Of a stretch of DNA of 64,000 nucleotides, positions 32,236 to 41,126 are shown one piece after another. Made by a program: the position numbers and the translations under genes. The first letter of the stretch is position 1. Each line of letters opens with the position of its first letter. The notes beneath the pieces are model-generated. The model was not told the origin of the DNA. It did not search any database and saw nothing but the letters and a program-made list of their open reading frames with translations. The stretch comes from CAG-238 sp934277695 (lineage in GTDB: Bacteria; Bacillota; Clostridia; Peptostreptococcales; Anaerovoracaceae): NCBI GenBank assembly GCA_934277695.1, contig CAKQVG010000001.1, forward strand, positions 434,001 through 498,000, read 5' to 3'.

Positions 32236-35200
32236 CTATCTGCTCCAGGTTCTGCTTGCATACTTGCACTGCCCGAGTGCCGTCTTTGCAATGAGTTTTC
32301 CGTTTTCGTCGTAAACACGAACCTGTGCTTTGTAGTAGTACATCTTGCCTTTTCTGCCCGCTGTGTTGAGATAAGTCTTGGTGGACTTGGTTACTGCGGA
32401 CTTATAGGCGGATGCCTTCTTCGTCGAGCGATAGTATCTGTACTTGACTGTGTAGCCAAGGTTTTTCAGCTCCTTGATGGAAGCCGCAGCCTTGCTGCTC
32501 ATCTTAAGAGTTACCTTAACATTCTTCTTCGCAGTCTTTGCGGAGCGAGCAACGAGCTTCAGGTCTTTCGTCAGAGCTTTCGCTTTTTCCACTTTCCCTG
32601 CATTGTCATCAATTGGCTCTGCTGCCTTTTCGATTGCAACGCTTATCGTCTGACCTGTTGCAGCTTCTGACATCGCTTTCAGCTCTTCCTGCGTGTAAGT
32701 CTTATTGCCAAACGGTGTTCTGATTGTCAGCTTCGCATCGGTGTCTTTTACGATGGAGTCGATGAAGCTCTTATCAAGTGTTACATCAGCTTTCGTCGCG
32801 TCGCCGACAGATTTGCTGGAAACAACCAAGATGATTTCGTTTGATTTCTTTTCCTTTGCCTGTTTCAGAATTTCTTTCTGATTATCAGCAGAAACCTTGA
32901 CATCGGCAACCTTGGTCTTGATGCCGTCTGCATTGGTCTTTTCACTTATCTTGACATCGGTCGGTGCGGTCGTTGTGCCTGCCTTGGCGTCGGTTGTGAC
33001 ATCTTTGACTTCTTCGACAGTGCCGCCGCCCGGAATGTTCCAATGCTCAGAGCCTTCTTCCACAGTATAGTCATCTGTGTAGTGGAAGATGATATCCTCT
33101 TCGCCGTCTAAGAACTGCTGGGCTACGCCTAAGTTCGGGTGATGTCCGTTTAATGTGTACATCCAGCCTGAAAGTGTTCCGTTGTCAAATTCTCCAATAG
33201 TTACGCCATTTCTGGTTAAACTTTCAATATATACCGTTCCACGTTTATTGCTTTCTTTCCATGTAATGTGGTTTGCGTTAAGCACTATTTTCATTACATC
33301 ATAAACGGTCTTATTATTGTCGATATTGACCCGAGTTTTTTTAACCCACTCTTGCAGGTTGTTATCTTTCAGCGTGTGTGTTCCGGTAGCTTCTGTCAGA
33401 TCGCCGTGCTTCGTATCGCCAAGCAATGTGAAGTATACGGAAATCTTCTTTACCTCCGAAGACTTGTACAGTACTGTCACATCAAATGTTGTTTTTGCAA
33501 CGCCGTAAGTTACAGTAATGGTCTGCACTCCCCGAAGATTTTTATTGTATCCTGTAATCGTTACCTCTTTTATGGATGGATATGTGACGTCTCCATTACT
33601 CCAGTAAGCGGTAAACTTTGCACCTGTGAGATTTAACGCTTCTCCTACAGAATACTTTATCGTATATTCGCCCGAAATTTTTATTTCACGTACATATGCG
33701 ACCTTACTATGAATAGGGTAAGGGGAATCAGCATCTGTGCCTTCTTTGCGCTGAATCCAGTTCTTAAGCACACCTTTGTTAAGCAGATTTAATACCGTAC
33801 CATCTGCAAATTCCTTTTCAGATTTGGCCGCAAAGGCTTTTTCCGAATCCCAATCGGCGGCTGTTTTTACCATACTGCCCAGCCCCTTGTAATGCTCGTT
33901 TGCCAGATAATAGTTGTTTGTGTAAAACTGATGCTTACCATAAGCACCAAGTTCTCCTATAATTCCCCCTACATGTGCATATGTATCTGTATCGCTCGTG
34001 TCATGAATCGTACCATAGAAATGGTTATCTGATATATATGCATCATTCCATGCATCACGGATTCCATATTCCGAGCCTATGATGCCACCTACACCGCTTC
34101 CTAAATTATCGCCGCCACTGAGAAATTCTTTGCTGTTTCCGGTAATATCTGCGGCAACATAGCAGTTTCGCACGGATACAGGCGGTGTATTCGGAGCCGA
34201 GGTACTGATATATCCTGCACCAAGGATTCCGCCCACGCATCCACCGGTAGCTTCAATGCTTCCAAGAAATTCGCTGTTTATGATTGTGCAGTCACCCATG
34301 GACTGTCCCTTTTTACCTGCCAGACCGCCTACCTCGCGGTTACCGTACACCGTCGCATAGCTTACGCTGTCCTCAATACGACCATTGAGTGTACCTACAA
34401 AAGAACCGATTGCGGATTGACTCTTGTCAACGCCTACTATAACATCTTTTTCAATTGTACAATTGCGGATGATGATATCATTGATGCCGGACGAATATCC
34501 ACCATTGACAAGACCTGAACCGCGTGTTCTGCTTTTGCTGAGCAGTGTTACGTTTTCCACTGTGATGATATCCGGATCCGTAAATTGCTGATATACGCCA
34601 TCCGTACCATAGTCAACGCATGCTTTATCGAGCAGACCTGCACCGTTTATATCCTCGCCATAAATCTTTAAATTCTTTACTACAGCGTCACGGGCATAAT
34701 TCAAAAGAGGTTTTCCGCCTTTTGAAATTGTCATTTTGTGATTTCCGCCATCAATCGTTCCGCTGAATGCCAGCAGATATTTCCCTGCTCCGCCATTATT
34801 CTTGCCGATCGGTTGCCACTCAACAGGAAGTGTAATATCGTTTGCCAGTTTAAATATTGCACCATTCAGAGAATCTCCACCCTCTACGAGAGTTTTTATT
34901 TTTTTCAGGTGCTCCACAGTTTTAATCCAATACGGATTGCTCTCTGTACCGGTTCCTTCGAATCCCTCTATTTTGCCGCGCGGCAGAATTGTAATAGGAA
35001 GAATTCCACTGCGGATTGTGGCACTCCTGTTGGTATCATCATCTGTAGCTACTGCAGTAACTTCACAGAAATAGTAGTGCATGCCCACCGGAAGCTTCTC
35101 AGTAATATTGCAGCTGCTGATTAATCCGCGCACTTTGTTTCCTACATTGTCGACATCTTTGGAGCGCGAATTCGAGCCGAGCGTATAGTTTGCTGCATCG

Positions 35201-37872
35201 ATTACTTTCGCTCCTTCATATGAATCCTTGGAATTTTCATACCATACAAACTCTATTATTACATCGCCTCTTTTGTTTGCATAGTCCGTAACTTCTGTGC
35301 TGCCCGCCGCAATCTGAGGAGGCAGTATGGTTTGTCCTTCTATATATTCTCTCTGATAAGCACTCGTATCACTTAGAACATCAAGGTTTGAATAAGTTCC
35401 CGGCTGAATAACAATCTCAGGATCATTTACTTTTCCCAAGTTTACCTTTACTTCTGCTGGTTCACTTTTCTGTTTAACATTACCATTATCTGTAACTACA
35501 CAGCGATAGGATCTCTTGCCGCCAACTTTCGTTGGAGGTTCAAAGGTCGACTGGGTAGCACCTTCAATGTCTTTGTAAGCATTATCATTTAAACTATCCG
35601 CTGCCCACTGCCATTGATAGGATACTTTATCTTTCGCTTCCCCTGTTACTGAAACGGATAATTTGACGGAAGCGCCTTTATCGTATGTGCCGCCTTTCGG
35701 CTGCGTGCTTATCTTCCAGTCACTTGCCTCTCCCACAGTAACATAGAGTTTATAGTCGCTCCGCATAGCAGAAGTGCTGTCGCCCCATACCATAGAAAAC
35801 GGCAGAACATATTTGTCGCCCTGCTTCTGACATTTACTTAAGTCCACCTTAAACCCGTCATCATCAAACCAGCTATAAGTATTATCCCGGTGCGGAAAAC
35901 CAGTGACGCCTACTGCAACTTTCTGTTCTCCATCATAGCAGATATATCCCATAGGCTTTGTATCAAGCGTTCTCCATCCGGTTGCTGCTCCCATTAAAGT
36001 AATTTCGTTAATTCCCGCAGGAACTGTAACATTATACTCTCGCGTATACCGTACAATGTTTTGTGTCTTATTATCAAACGGATTGCTTATATCCGGACTG
36101 GTCTTAATCTGTCTCTCGCCGTCAAACACACTCAAATTGCTCAGATACGGTACAAGTGTGAGTTTGATTGTACGCTTGTCATACAGCTTAATGTTTTCTT
36201 TATTAAAAACCTTGACCGTAAAGTTATAAGTACCAAGTTCAAGCCCGTCGAAGAAATCATAGAACTTCATAATTCCGCCAGGATAAGTATTGCCGTAGTA
36301 ATTAAATGTCGTCAGATCTGTAATATAATTCTGACTCGCATAAAACGGCTGACCGCTTTCTTCGGCATGTGAACTGCGAATAACCTCGCCATCCTCATTG
36401 GTAAGTGTTGCAGATATACGAAGATTGCCTGCACCGTTCTTTGCAGAATCCGTCAAAGTCAAAGGCATAGAATATTTTCCATATAGTGTGCCGCCATATG
36501 CTACATCAATGCAATACCTGCCCTTTTCATCAGATACAGCTTTGCTCATATCGAAGATTTCATATCCGTCCGATGTAGAGAGCTTAATATTTTCGATATA
36601 ATCATTTTCCTTTTCAGGATCTGACGCAGGCAAAACTTTAACCGTCATTCTTACATCTTCCGCATTCTGCAGACTGAGTAAAACGACAAAAGCATTGTTG
36701 GTCTTTGCATCTCCGATATATTCTTTAACTGCTTCAAAATCCGCAAGTCCTGTTGTTCCGTCACTTTGATAATACTTCAAAGTAACCTGCTCTGTAGCAT
36801 CCTTGCCGTCTTTATCCTTCGCAGAGTAGGCTGGCTTCCAATCCTTCAATTCCCTTGCTTTAACGCTTGCCGTTGTTTCGGCAGTTATCTGACCGGAAGC
36901 TTCAAAATTGACTTTCAGTGTATAATGTCCGTCAACGCCGCCTTTACAATCTTCCTTACACGCTAAGGTAAACGGTATTACAAGGGAACCATCCGCCTGT
37001 TTATACTTCTCTCCATAATCAGCTAATGTAAGTTTATATGCTCCGGAATCCTCGGCTGCTGCATAACCGCCTTGACCGTTATCAAATTTCACATCCGTGC
37101 TTGCCGGTGTAACCGGTGTTGCTGTAACTGAAAGAGACTTTGTGCTCCTTGGAATCGTAATGCTGAATTCCGTTGCATATGGATTCGTAATAGCTCTAGG
37201 AGTCGTTGCAAAGCTCGTCCCAATTTCATCTTTTACCGTCGGAGCTGCGGCTAAGGATAATATACGATAGAAGTTGAATTTGTAAACATCTTTATTTGCA
37301 AAGGTTATATTTGTGCCTTCACCCTGTGTATATTCTCCGGTTAAATAATATAAGGTAATAGGTTCTGATGAGACCGCACTTGGAGTCGTAGTGCCAAAGA
37401 AACTCCTAAAAGTCATGCCCTTTATCGTAGCCTTGCCTCCGCTGTATAGTGTCTTCGTCGCATTCAATTCCGGGCTTGTTTTCGGATCATCAGAAAGTGC
37501 CCATGCTCCGGTCAATTGCGGAGCACCATCTTCCGTATATGCATCGTTTAGAATTGCAGTAGTAGTCGGCGTATATGACATTACAAAAGGAGCTGTTGCA
37601 AGTTCCGGGAACGCTACTGTATACTCTGTCGTTTTTGCATTAAATGTAAATGGATTACCCAGCTGACCCGTTTTCGGATCATATGAATATATATTTGTTG
37701 TATCTTTCGCACTTCTGGCAAGTGTAAGATCTGACAAATATCCGCGCGGTGCTGTTGATATCACGTTATCCGGTACATCAGCCATCGCAGGAAGTGTCGT
37801 GCATGGCAGGCACAGAGCAAATACTAAAAGCAAACAAGCAAGTTGCTTTATTATCAGATTCCTTTGTTTCAT
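32236..37872 (-). CDS. Giant secreted multidomain protein with a DUF4430 domain
   Basis: A 1878-residue secreted protein. A signal peptide ends near residue 31 (LPAMA). The mature chain has cadherin-like beta-sandwich repeats in the first 650 residues (YLSDLTLARSA; YLSNLSVFDGERQI), an Ig-like domain (about 720-810, with VSYQWQWAAD and YRCVVTDNG), a right-handed beta-helix/GLUG-like region (about 980-1300), a bacterial Ig-like domain (about 1392-1468), a DUF4430 domain (about 1474-1605, SGWMYTLNGHHPNLG), and a final fibronectin-like module. There is no LPXTG or S-layer motif, so cell attachment is unclear. DUF4430 is related to the C-terminal domain of transcobalamin. It lies behind a second DUF4430-like gene and a cobalamin riboswitch. 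Confidence 0.9.
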   Translation of the reverse strand: MKQRNLIIKQLACLLLVFALCLPCTTLPAMADVPDNVISTAPRGYLSDLTLARSAKDTTNIYSYDPKTGQLGNPFTFNAKTTEYTVAFPELATAPFVMSYTPTTTAILNDAYTEDGAPQLTGAWALSDDPKTSPELNATKTLYSGGKATIKGMTFRSFFGTTTPSAVSSEPITLYYLTGEYTQGEGTNITFANKDVYKFNFYRILSLAAAPTVKDEIGTSFATTPRAITNPYATEFSITIPRSTKSLSVTATPVTPASTDVKFDNGQGGYAAAEDSGAYKLTLADYGEKYKQADGSLVIPFTLACKEDCKGGVDGHYTLKVNFEASGQITAETTASVKARELKDWKPAYSAKDKDGKDATEQVTLKYYQSDGTTGLADFEAVKEYIGDAKTNNAFVVLLSLQNAEDVRMTVKVLPASDPEKENDYIENIKLSTSDGYEIFDMSKAVSDEKGRYCIDVAYGGTLYGKYSMPLTLTDSAKNGAGNLRISATLTNEDGEVIRSSHAEESGQPFYASQNYITDLTTFNYYGNTYPGGIMKFYDFFDGLELGTYNFTVKVFNKENIKLYDKRTIKLTLVPYLSNLSVFDGERQIKTSPDISNPFDNKTQNIVRYTREYNVTVPAGINEITLMGAATGWRTLDTKPMGYICYDGEQKVAVGVTGFPHRDNTYSWFDDDGFKVDLSKCQKQGDKYVLPFSMVWGDSTSAMRSDYKLYVTVGEASDWKISTQPKGGTYDKGASVKLSVSVTGEAKDKVSYQWQWAADSLNDNAYKDIEGATQSTFEPPTKVGGKRSYRCVVTDNGNVKQKSEPAEVKVNLGKVNDPEIVIQPGTYSNLDVLSDTSAYQREYIEGQTILPPQIAAGSTEVTDYANKRGDVIIEFVWYENSKDSYEGAKVIDAANYTLGSNSRSKDVDNVGNKVRGLISSCNITEKLPVGMHYYFCEVTAVATDDDTNRSATIRSGILPITILPRGKIEGFEGTGTESNPYWIKTVEHLKKIKTLVEGGDSLNGAIFKLANDITLPVEWQPIGKNNGGAGKYLLAFSGTIDGGNHKMTISKGGKPLLNYARDAVVKNLKIYGEDINGAGLLDKACVDYGTDGVYQQFTDPDIITVENVTLLSKSRTRGSGLVNGGYSSGINDIIIRNCTIEKDVIVGVDKSQSAIGSFVGTLNGRIEDSVSYATVYGNREVGGLAGKKGQSMGDCTIINSEFLGSIEATGGCVGGILGAGYISTSAPNTPPVSVRNCYVAADITGNSKEFLSGGDNLGSGVGGIIGSEYGIRDAWNDAYISDNHFYGTIHDTSDTDTYAHVGGIIGELGAYGKHQFYTNNYYLANEHYKGLGSMVKTAADWDSEKAFAAKSEKEFADGTVLNLLNKGVLKNWIQRKEGTDADSPYPIHSKVAYVREIKISGEYTIKYSVGEALNLTGAKFTAYWSNGDVTYPSIKEVTITGYNKNLRGVQTITVTYGVAKTTFDVTVLYKSSEVKKISVYFTLLGDTKHGDLTEATGTHTLKDNNLQEWVKKTRVNIDNNKTVYDVMKIVLNANHITWKESNKRGTVYIESLTRNGVTIGEFDNGTLSGWMYTLNGHHPNLGVAQQFLDGEEDIIFHYTDDYTVEEGSEHWNIPGGGTVEEVKDVTTDAKAGTTTAPTDVKISEKTNADGIKTKVADVKVSADNQKEILKQAKEKKSNEIILVVSSKSVGDATKADVTLDKSFIDSIVKDTDAKLTIRTPFGNKTYTQEELKAMSEAATGQTISVAIEKAAEPIDDNAGKVEKAKALTKDLKLVARSAKTAKKNVKVTLKMSSKAAASIKELKNLGYTVKYRYYRSTKKASAYKSAVTKSTKTYLNTAGRKGKMYYYKAQVRVYDENGKLIAKTALGQCKYASRTWSR

Positions 37873-37936
37873 TTTTGCTCCTTCCTTTGTTTGTTCTTCA
37901 TCGTTTTATCTTTCCTTTAATAGTTTTTTCAGAAAC

Positions 37937-37961
37937 AGAAGGCGGCACAACACCGCCTCCT
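37937..37961 (-). promoter_or_regulatory. Hairpin between the two DUF4430 genes
   Basis: A 9-bp stem with one G-T wobble (AGGAGGCGG / CCGCCTTCT, 7-base loop) lies in the 125-bp gap. The following T-tract is weak, so partial termination is more likely than a full stop. No clear promoter is seen in the gap, and the two genes may be co-transcribed. Confidence 0.5.
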
Positions 37962-37997
37962 AGTTTGCTTAATATTTGTGTTTCTCGAAATTCATAC

Positions 37998-38633
37998 TTA
38001 GAATATAGTATTCGAAACACCATATGTAAGGTATACAATATCGCCGTCTGATAATTTACATTCAGCCATCGTATATTGATAGAAGTCATCATACCAGCCA
38101 ATGCGTTCCTCTCCCGGTACTACCGGATTACCATAGCCATCTGCTGCATAATCCACTTTGTACATCCAGTCACTACCTATATAGCATGTATGCTGCATAT
38201 CTGCTAAGAAGAAATATCCGGCGCTAATCATAGAGGAAGCATCCATGTATATTCCACCATATTGTGAGAACTCCGGCTGTGCATTCAGTGAATCAAGATA
38301 TGTATCTACACCCGCAACATAGATGTCTGAATCATCAAAAGCTCCTGATACCGGTATGTATGGTGCCGATGCATATGTCGTAGAATTTAACATGATACTC
38401 GTCAAGTAATCCCCTGACCAAACCGAATTCGCACCGTAATGACCGCTCAGTACATCCTTCACATTTGTATCTGTACCTACTGCGTAAGAGAATGTCTCCA
38501 CAGATGTACCATTCACTGTTACATTCACAGTTGCGGTACCGTTTGTGCTTGCGAACGCTGTCGCAGTCATGGCGAATACCATAATCAGTGCAAGGACTAT
38601 GGCAAGGCCCTTTTTCATTGTTCTTTTGTTCAT
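37998..38633 (-). CDS. Small secreted DUF4430-like protein under cobalamin riboswitch
   Basis: A 211-residue secreted protein: signal peptide (about 1-30, ending TATAFA) and one domain. The mature part starts with a beta strand like transcobalamin-type domains (TATVNVTVNGTSVETFSYAV) and ends with SDWMYKVDYAADGYGNPVVP and SDGDIVYLTYG. The order, tryptophan-methionine strand followed by a loop and a final DGDIVxxxY strand, matches DUF4430. No membrane anchor is seen. It is the first gene after the cobalamin riboswitch and its terminator, so it should be induced when B12 is scarce. A B12-binding or corrinoid-capture role is inferred, not shown. Confidence 0.85.
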   Translation of the reverse strand: MNKRTMKKGLAIVLALIMVFAMTATAFASTNGTATVNVTVNGTSVETFSYAVGTDTNVKDVLSGHYGANSVWSGDYLTSIMLNSTTYASAPYIPVSGAFDDSDIYVAGVDTYLDSLNAQPEFSQYGGIYMDASSMISAGYFFLADMQHTCYIGSDWMYKVDYAADGYGNPVVPGEERIGWYDDFYQYTMAECKLSDGDIVYLTYGVSNTIF

Positions 38634-38736
38634 TTTTTACCTCCTAAACATTTTCGCTTCGCATTTCTCCGTCCTTATGACAGTCTAAGCACCTCGAAAT
38701 GCAATTCTCTTCTTTTGTTGAATTGTGTTATTTTCC

Positions 38737-38906
38737 CGGCGACTGCCCGCCGTATCATCAAAGCATCGACCTCCCACATGTTTTCAGCCGTTTCTCCGGG
38801 GAATTGGCTGAAAACTAGTGAAAATCTCCGCTATGTGACCCTCACACGTCTTGTATATCTAAATCCTGTCTCACCGTGGGCGGTGCCTTCCTTCGCAGCG
38901 CCGCCC
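38737..38906 (-). ncRNA. Structured leader or embedded noncoding RNA, unidentified
   Basis: Between the riboswitch terminator and the start of the small DUF4430-like gene lie about 295 bases with no ORF. The minus-strand RNA forms three clear hairpins: 38878-38906 (GGCGGG-type 6-bp stem), 38780-38815 (perfect 10 bp, GTTTTCAGCC / GGCTGAAAAC) and 38737-38752 (CGGCG / CGCCG). Between them run purine-rich single-stranded blocks such as GTGAGGGTCACATAGCGGAG and GGAGGTCGATGCTTTGATGA that look conserved rather than random. It could be a second riboswitch, a known large RNA family (raiA RNA would be the first I would test) or a new one. I cannot identify it by eye. Confidence 0.5.
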
Positions 38907-38927
38907 GTTTGAAAGGATGAAAAGACG

Positions 38928-38960
38928 AAAAAAACAGACTGTCCTTTCTCTGACAGTCTG
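38928..38960 (-). terminator. Riboswitch expression platform terminator
   Basis: Minus strand: perfect 9-bp stem CAGACTGTC / GACAGTCTG, 8-base loop, then seven T. It lies about 120 bases after the cobalamin aptamer and upstream of the structured leader, so ligand-induced termination is the likely control mode. A nearby AAGCAGACT (about 39022-39030) could compete for the second arm. Confidence 0.85.
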
Positions 38961-39084
38961 CATACATCTTGCATTTACGCGTATCAGCCGAAAAGTGCCG
39001 CCGAGCAAGCTTCCTGCCGCTGTAACAGAAAACTCCTTTTAGTCTGCTTACCTTTTCGCAATGATGTATTCTTCTGCCCTAGAG

Positions 39085-39240
39085 AATTTGTTTACATCCA
39101 AACGATAACTCGTCTCCTGACTCGTCCTGTCTGTGCAGGCATTACAGTTGCTTGCCAGTAGGGGGAATCTCACCCCACTTCCGTTAGTTACCCTTGCTGC
39201 TGTTCTTATTCATTTCGACGATTTGTTCATAAAAGTACAC
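39085..39240 (-). promoter_or_regulatory. Cobalamin riboswitch aptamer
   Basis: On the minus strand the core is clear: AACGGAAGTGGGGTGAGATT, followed by CCCCCTACTGGCAAGCAACT, GTAATGCC, and the B12 box GAGTCAGGAGACGAGTT. These are the conserved J3/4, J4/5, J5/6 and 3' core segments of the cobalamin riboswitch class. The AGCAGCAAGGG just 5' fits the P3 part. The exact 5' boundary is estimated. It is followed by an intrinsic terminator, then the two DUF4430-type secreted protein genes. Confidence 0.92.
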
Positions 39241-39448
39241 TTTTACGGACGCATCTTAATCGAAAATGATATTCATTTTTTCCTTTGTTTAAACATATCC
39301 TATCACATGAAATACATAAAATCAACACAATTTTCTACTTTTTAAATGAATTTCCGATAAAGGAACATAACAAAGAGGGAAAAAATCCCTAAATTTACTT
39401 AAATCACTAGAATGTCGAATTTGTTCACAAAATTGTACTTTTGCGGAA
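39218..39448. repeat. Imperfect direct repeats beside a serine recombinase gene
   Basis: Two related 30-bp segments (39218-39250 and 39414-39448) share TTTGTTCA-N-AAAA, GTAC, CTTTT or TTTTG, and CGGA in the same order. About 25 of 32 positions agree. Each has a local palindrome around AAAAGTAC. Being next to a recombinase they could be recombination subsites. The first copy is just 5' of the riboswitch aptamer. Confidence 0.4.
39297..39325 (-). promoter_or_regulatory. Promoter of the cobalamin-riboswitch transcript
   Basis: Minus strand: -35 TTGATT, 17-bp spacer, -10 TAGGAT. Transcription would start near 39290, about 50 bases before the aptamer. Confidence 0.65.
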
Positions 39449-39453
39449 TTTTT

Positions 39454-40065
39454 TTATGCACTGAATTCCTTTAACTTCTTATAAAATGTCGTCTTGCCGA
39501 TTCCGCTCATATCCAGTGCCTGGCTGAGCGGAATTTTATTTTGTCTGTACAATCTTACCGCTTCCTTCGTTGCCTCGCTGTCGGGAATTTCGGGTCTGCC
39601 GAAGCGAACGCCCCTCGCCTGTGCGGCGTCAATGCCTTCTCGTTGTCTTTGCCTAATATTGCTTCGCTCATTTTCTGCGGCAAAGGATAAAACCTGAAGC
39701 ACCAAATCCGCGATGAAGGTTCCCAAAAGGTCCTTGCTGAGCGTTGTGTCTAAAAGCGGCATATCCAGCACCTTAATATCCGCCTTGATGACTTTGGTGA
39801 TGTGACGCCACTGTTCAATAATTTCTTCATAATTGCGTCCGAGCCTGTCAATGCTCTCAATCAAAAGCAAATCTCCTTCTTTTAGTTTTTCTAATAGTTT
39901 GAGATATGCCGGGCGTTCAAAATCCTTCCCTGACTGCTTATCCATAAATATGTTCCTTTGTTTCAATCCTGCGTGCGCCATTGCGACGAGCTGCCGATCT
40001 TCGTTTTGGTCGGCGCTGCTGACACGCACATATCCGTAAACACTACCTACTTTTTTGTTTTGCAT
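39454..40065 (-). CDS. Serine recombinase (resolvase/invertase family)
   Basis: A 203-residue small serine recombinase. The catalytic N-terminal domain has the nucleophile in YGYVRVSSADQNEDRQ (Ser near 17), the arginines in ESIDRLGRNY near 72, and the long dimer helix with SFAAENERSNIRQRQREGI near 128. A C-terminal helix-turn-helix (SQALDMSGIGKTTFYKKLKE) binds the recombination site. The family resolves transposon cointegrates or inverts DNA segments. No transposase is nearby, but an AT-rich palindrome-bounded cassette lies directly upstream. The gene appears intact. Confidence 0.93.
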   Translation of the reverse strand: MQNKKVGSVYGYVRVSSADQNEDRQLVAMAHAGLKQRNIFMDKQSGKDFERPAYLKLLEKLKEGDLLLIESIDRLGRNYEEIIEQWRHITKVIKADIKVLDMPLLDTTLSKDLLGTFIADLVLQVLSFAAENERSNIRQRQREGIDAAQARGVRFGRPEIPDSEATKEAVRLYRQNKIPLSQALDMSGIGKTTFYKKLKEFSA

Positions 40066-40200
40066 ATTTGTACCTCCCTTAGCCCTATCTTTAGCAGATA
40101 GTCACGGAAAAATTCAAGCAAAACATTCGCTCGGCGGTATTTTTCTCTCCCTCCTCTATATATAAACTATTTGCCAGGCAAAAATCTGACAAAATTTTAT

Positions 40201-40235
40201 AAAACTTGTTTGTTCAACTTGAACAAACAAGTTTT
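40201..40235. repeat. Left copy of a 35-bp palindrome bounding a two-gene cassette
   Basis: A perfect 15-bp stem with a 5-base loop (AACTT); arms AAAACTTGTTTGTTC and GAACAAACAAGTTTT. It is followed on the plus strand by a T run. Nearly the same sequence occurs again at 41644-41678 in the same orientation on the far side of the cassette. This copy contains the -35 of the cassette promoter, so it may act as an operator. Confidence 0.9.
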
Positions 40236-40247
40236 TTGTTGTACAAT
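40219..40247 (+). promoter_or_regulatory. Promoter of the ADP-ribosyltransferase-like cassette
   Basis: -35 TTGAAC (40219-40224) sits inside the left palindrome; -10 TACAAT (40242-40247) follows after an exact 17-bp spacer, 28 bp before the start codon. Binding of a regulator to the palindrome would cover the -35. Confidence 0.65.
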
Positions 40248-40274
40248 TAATTTGCAGAAAAGGAGTAAGCAAGA

Positions 40275-41126
40275 ATGATTCAAGTAAATTGTGACTATAA
40301 TATTACAGACGATATCAGCTTCTTTATGGATGCTGAACACATTAACAATATTGAATTTGCCAGAAGAACAAAGGTATCTCGTACTACATTGGATGAAATA
40401 ATGAAAAGAGGATGTGCCCGAAGTGATGTGTACGAAAAAATTTATTCTTATGCATATGAAAATAATTACCGTATTAACTCCGTCAAAGAGGAATTGATTA
40501 AAGAAAAATATCAAACAGTTCTATTTCACGGTTCCAAAGATGGACTTTCTTCCATTACAAGCACTGGCTCAAGAGACAATTGCGATTTTGGCAATGGCTT
40601 TTATCTTGGGGAGACCTATGCCCAGGCATTGTCCTTTATATGCGAGAAACAGAACTCCTCTGTCTATTCTTTTCGCTATTCTTTGGATGACTTGAAGATA
40701 AAAAAATTTGAATGTAATTTGGAATGGATGCTTGCAATCTGCTATTACAGGGGAACCATCAAAGAATATGAATCTCATGAAAAGATACGCAAAATAGTGT
40801 CAGAGATTGAAAATGCAGATGTAGTGATCGCCCCAATTGCAGACAACAAGATGTTTTATATTATGGCACAGTTTACGGAGGGGGATATAAATACGGATGT
40901 TGCCTTACATTCGCTATCTGCATCTAAATTGGGTCTTCAGTATATTTTTAAGACAGAGAAGGCAATTGGAACATTAATTCCAATTGAAAGATATTACATA
41001 AGCACACCCGAGCGGGAGGATTGTCGAAAATCTTTAATTGAACGGGGTTTTGAAATTGATACAAAGTTGAAGCTCGCAAAGAGAGAGTTTAAAACAGGTT
41101 TATATATTGAGGAAATTTTAAAATGA
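40275..41126 (+). CDS. HTH plus DUF3990 ADP-ribosyltransferase-like protein
   Basis: A 283-residue protein. Residues about 12-50 resemble a helix-turn-helix (FMDAEHINNIEFARRTKVSR, then TTLDEIMKRG). Residues about 72-250 match DUF3990, a family with an ADP-ribosyltransferase fold: VLFHGSKDGL (conserved His), DFGNGFYLGETYAQALSFI near 100, and the late DVVIAPIADNKMFYIMAQFT near 180, where the Asp-Asn replaces an Asp-Asp. This arrangement suggests a toxin that binds its own operator. The stop overlaps the next gene by 4 bases (ATGA). Base composition is markedly AT-rich compared with the surroundings, a sign of transfer. Catalytic activity is inferred from the fold. Confidence 0.8.
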   Translation: MIQVNCDYNITDDISFFMDAEHINNIEFARRTKVSRTTLDEIMKRGCARSDVYEKIYSYAYENNYRINSVKEELIKEKYQTVLFHGSKDGLSSITSTGSRDNCDFGNGFYLGETYAQALSFICEKQNSSVYSFRYSLDDLKIKKFECNLEWMLAICYYRGTIKEYESHEKIRKIVSEIENADVVIAPIADNKMFYIMAQFTEGDINTDVALHSLSASKLGLQYIFKTEKAIGTLIPIERYYISTPEREDCRKSLIERGFEIDTKLKLAKREFKTGLYIEEILK

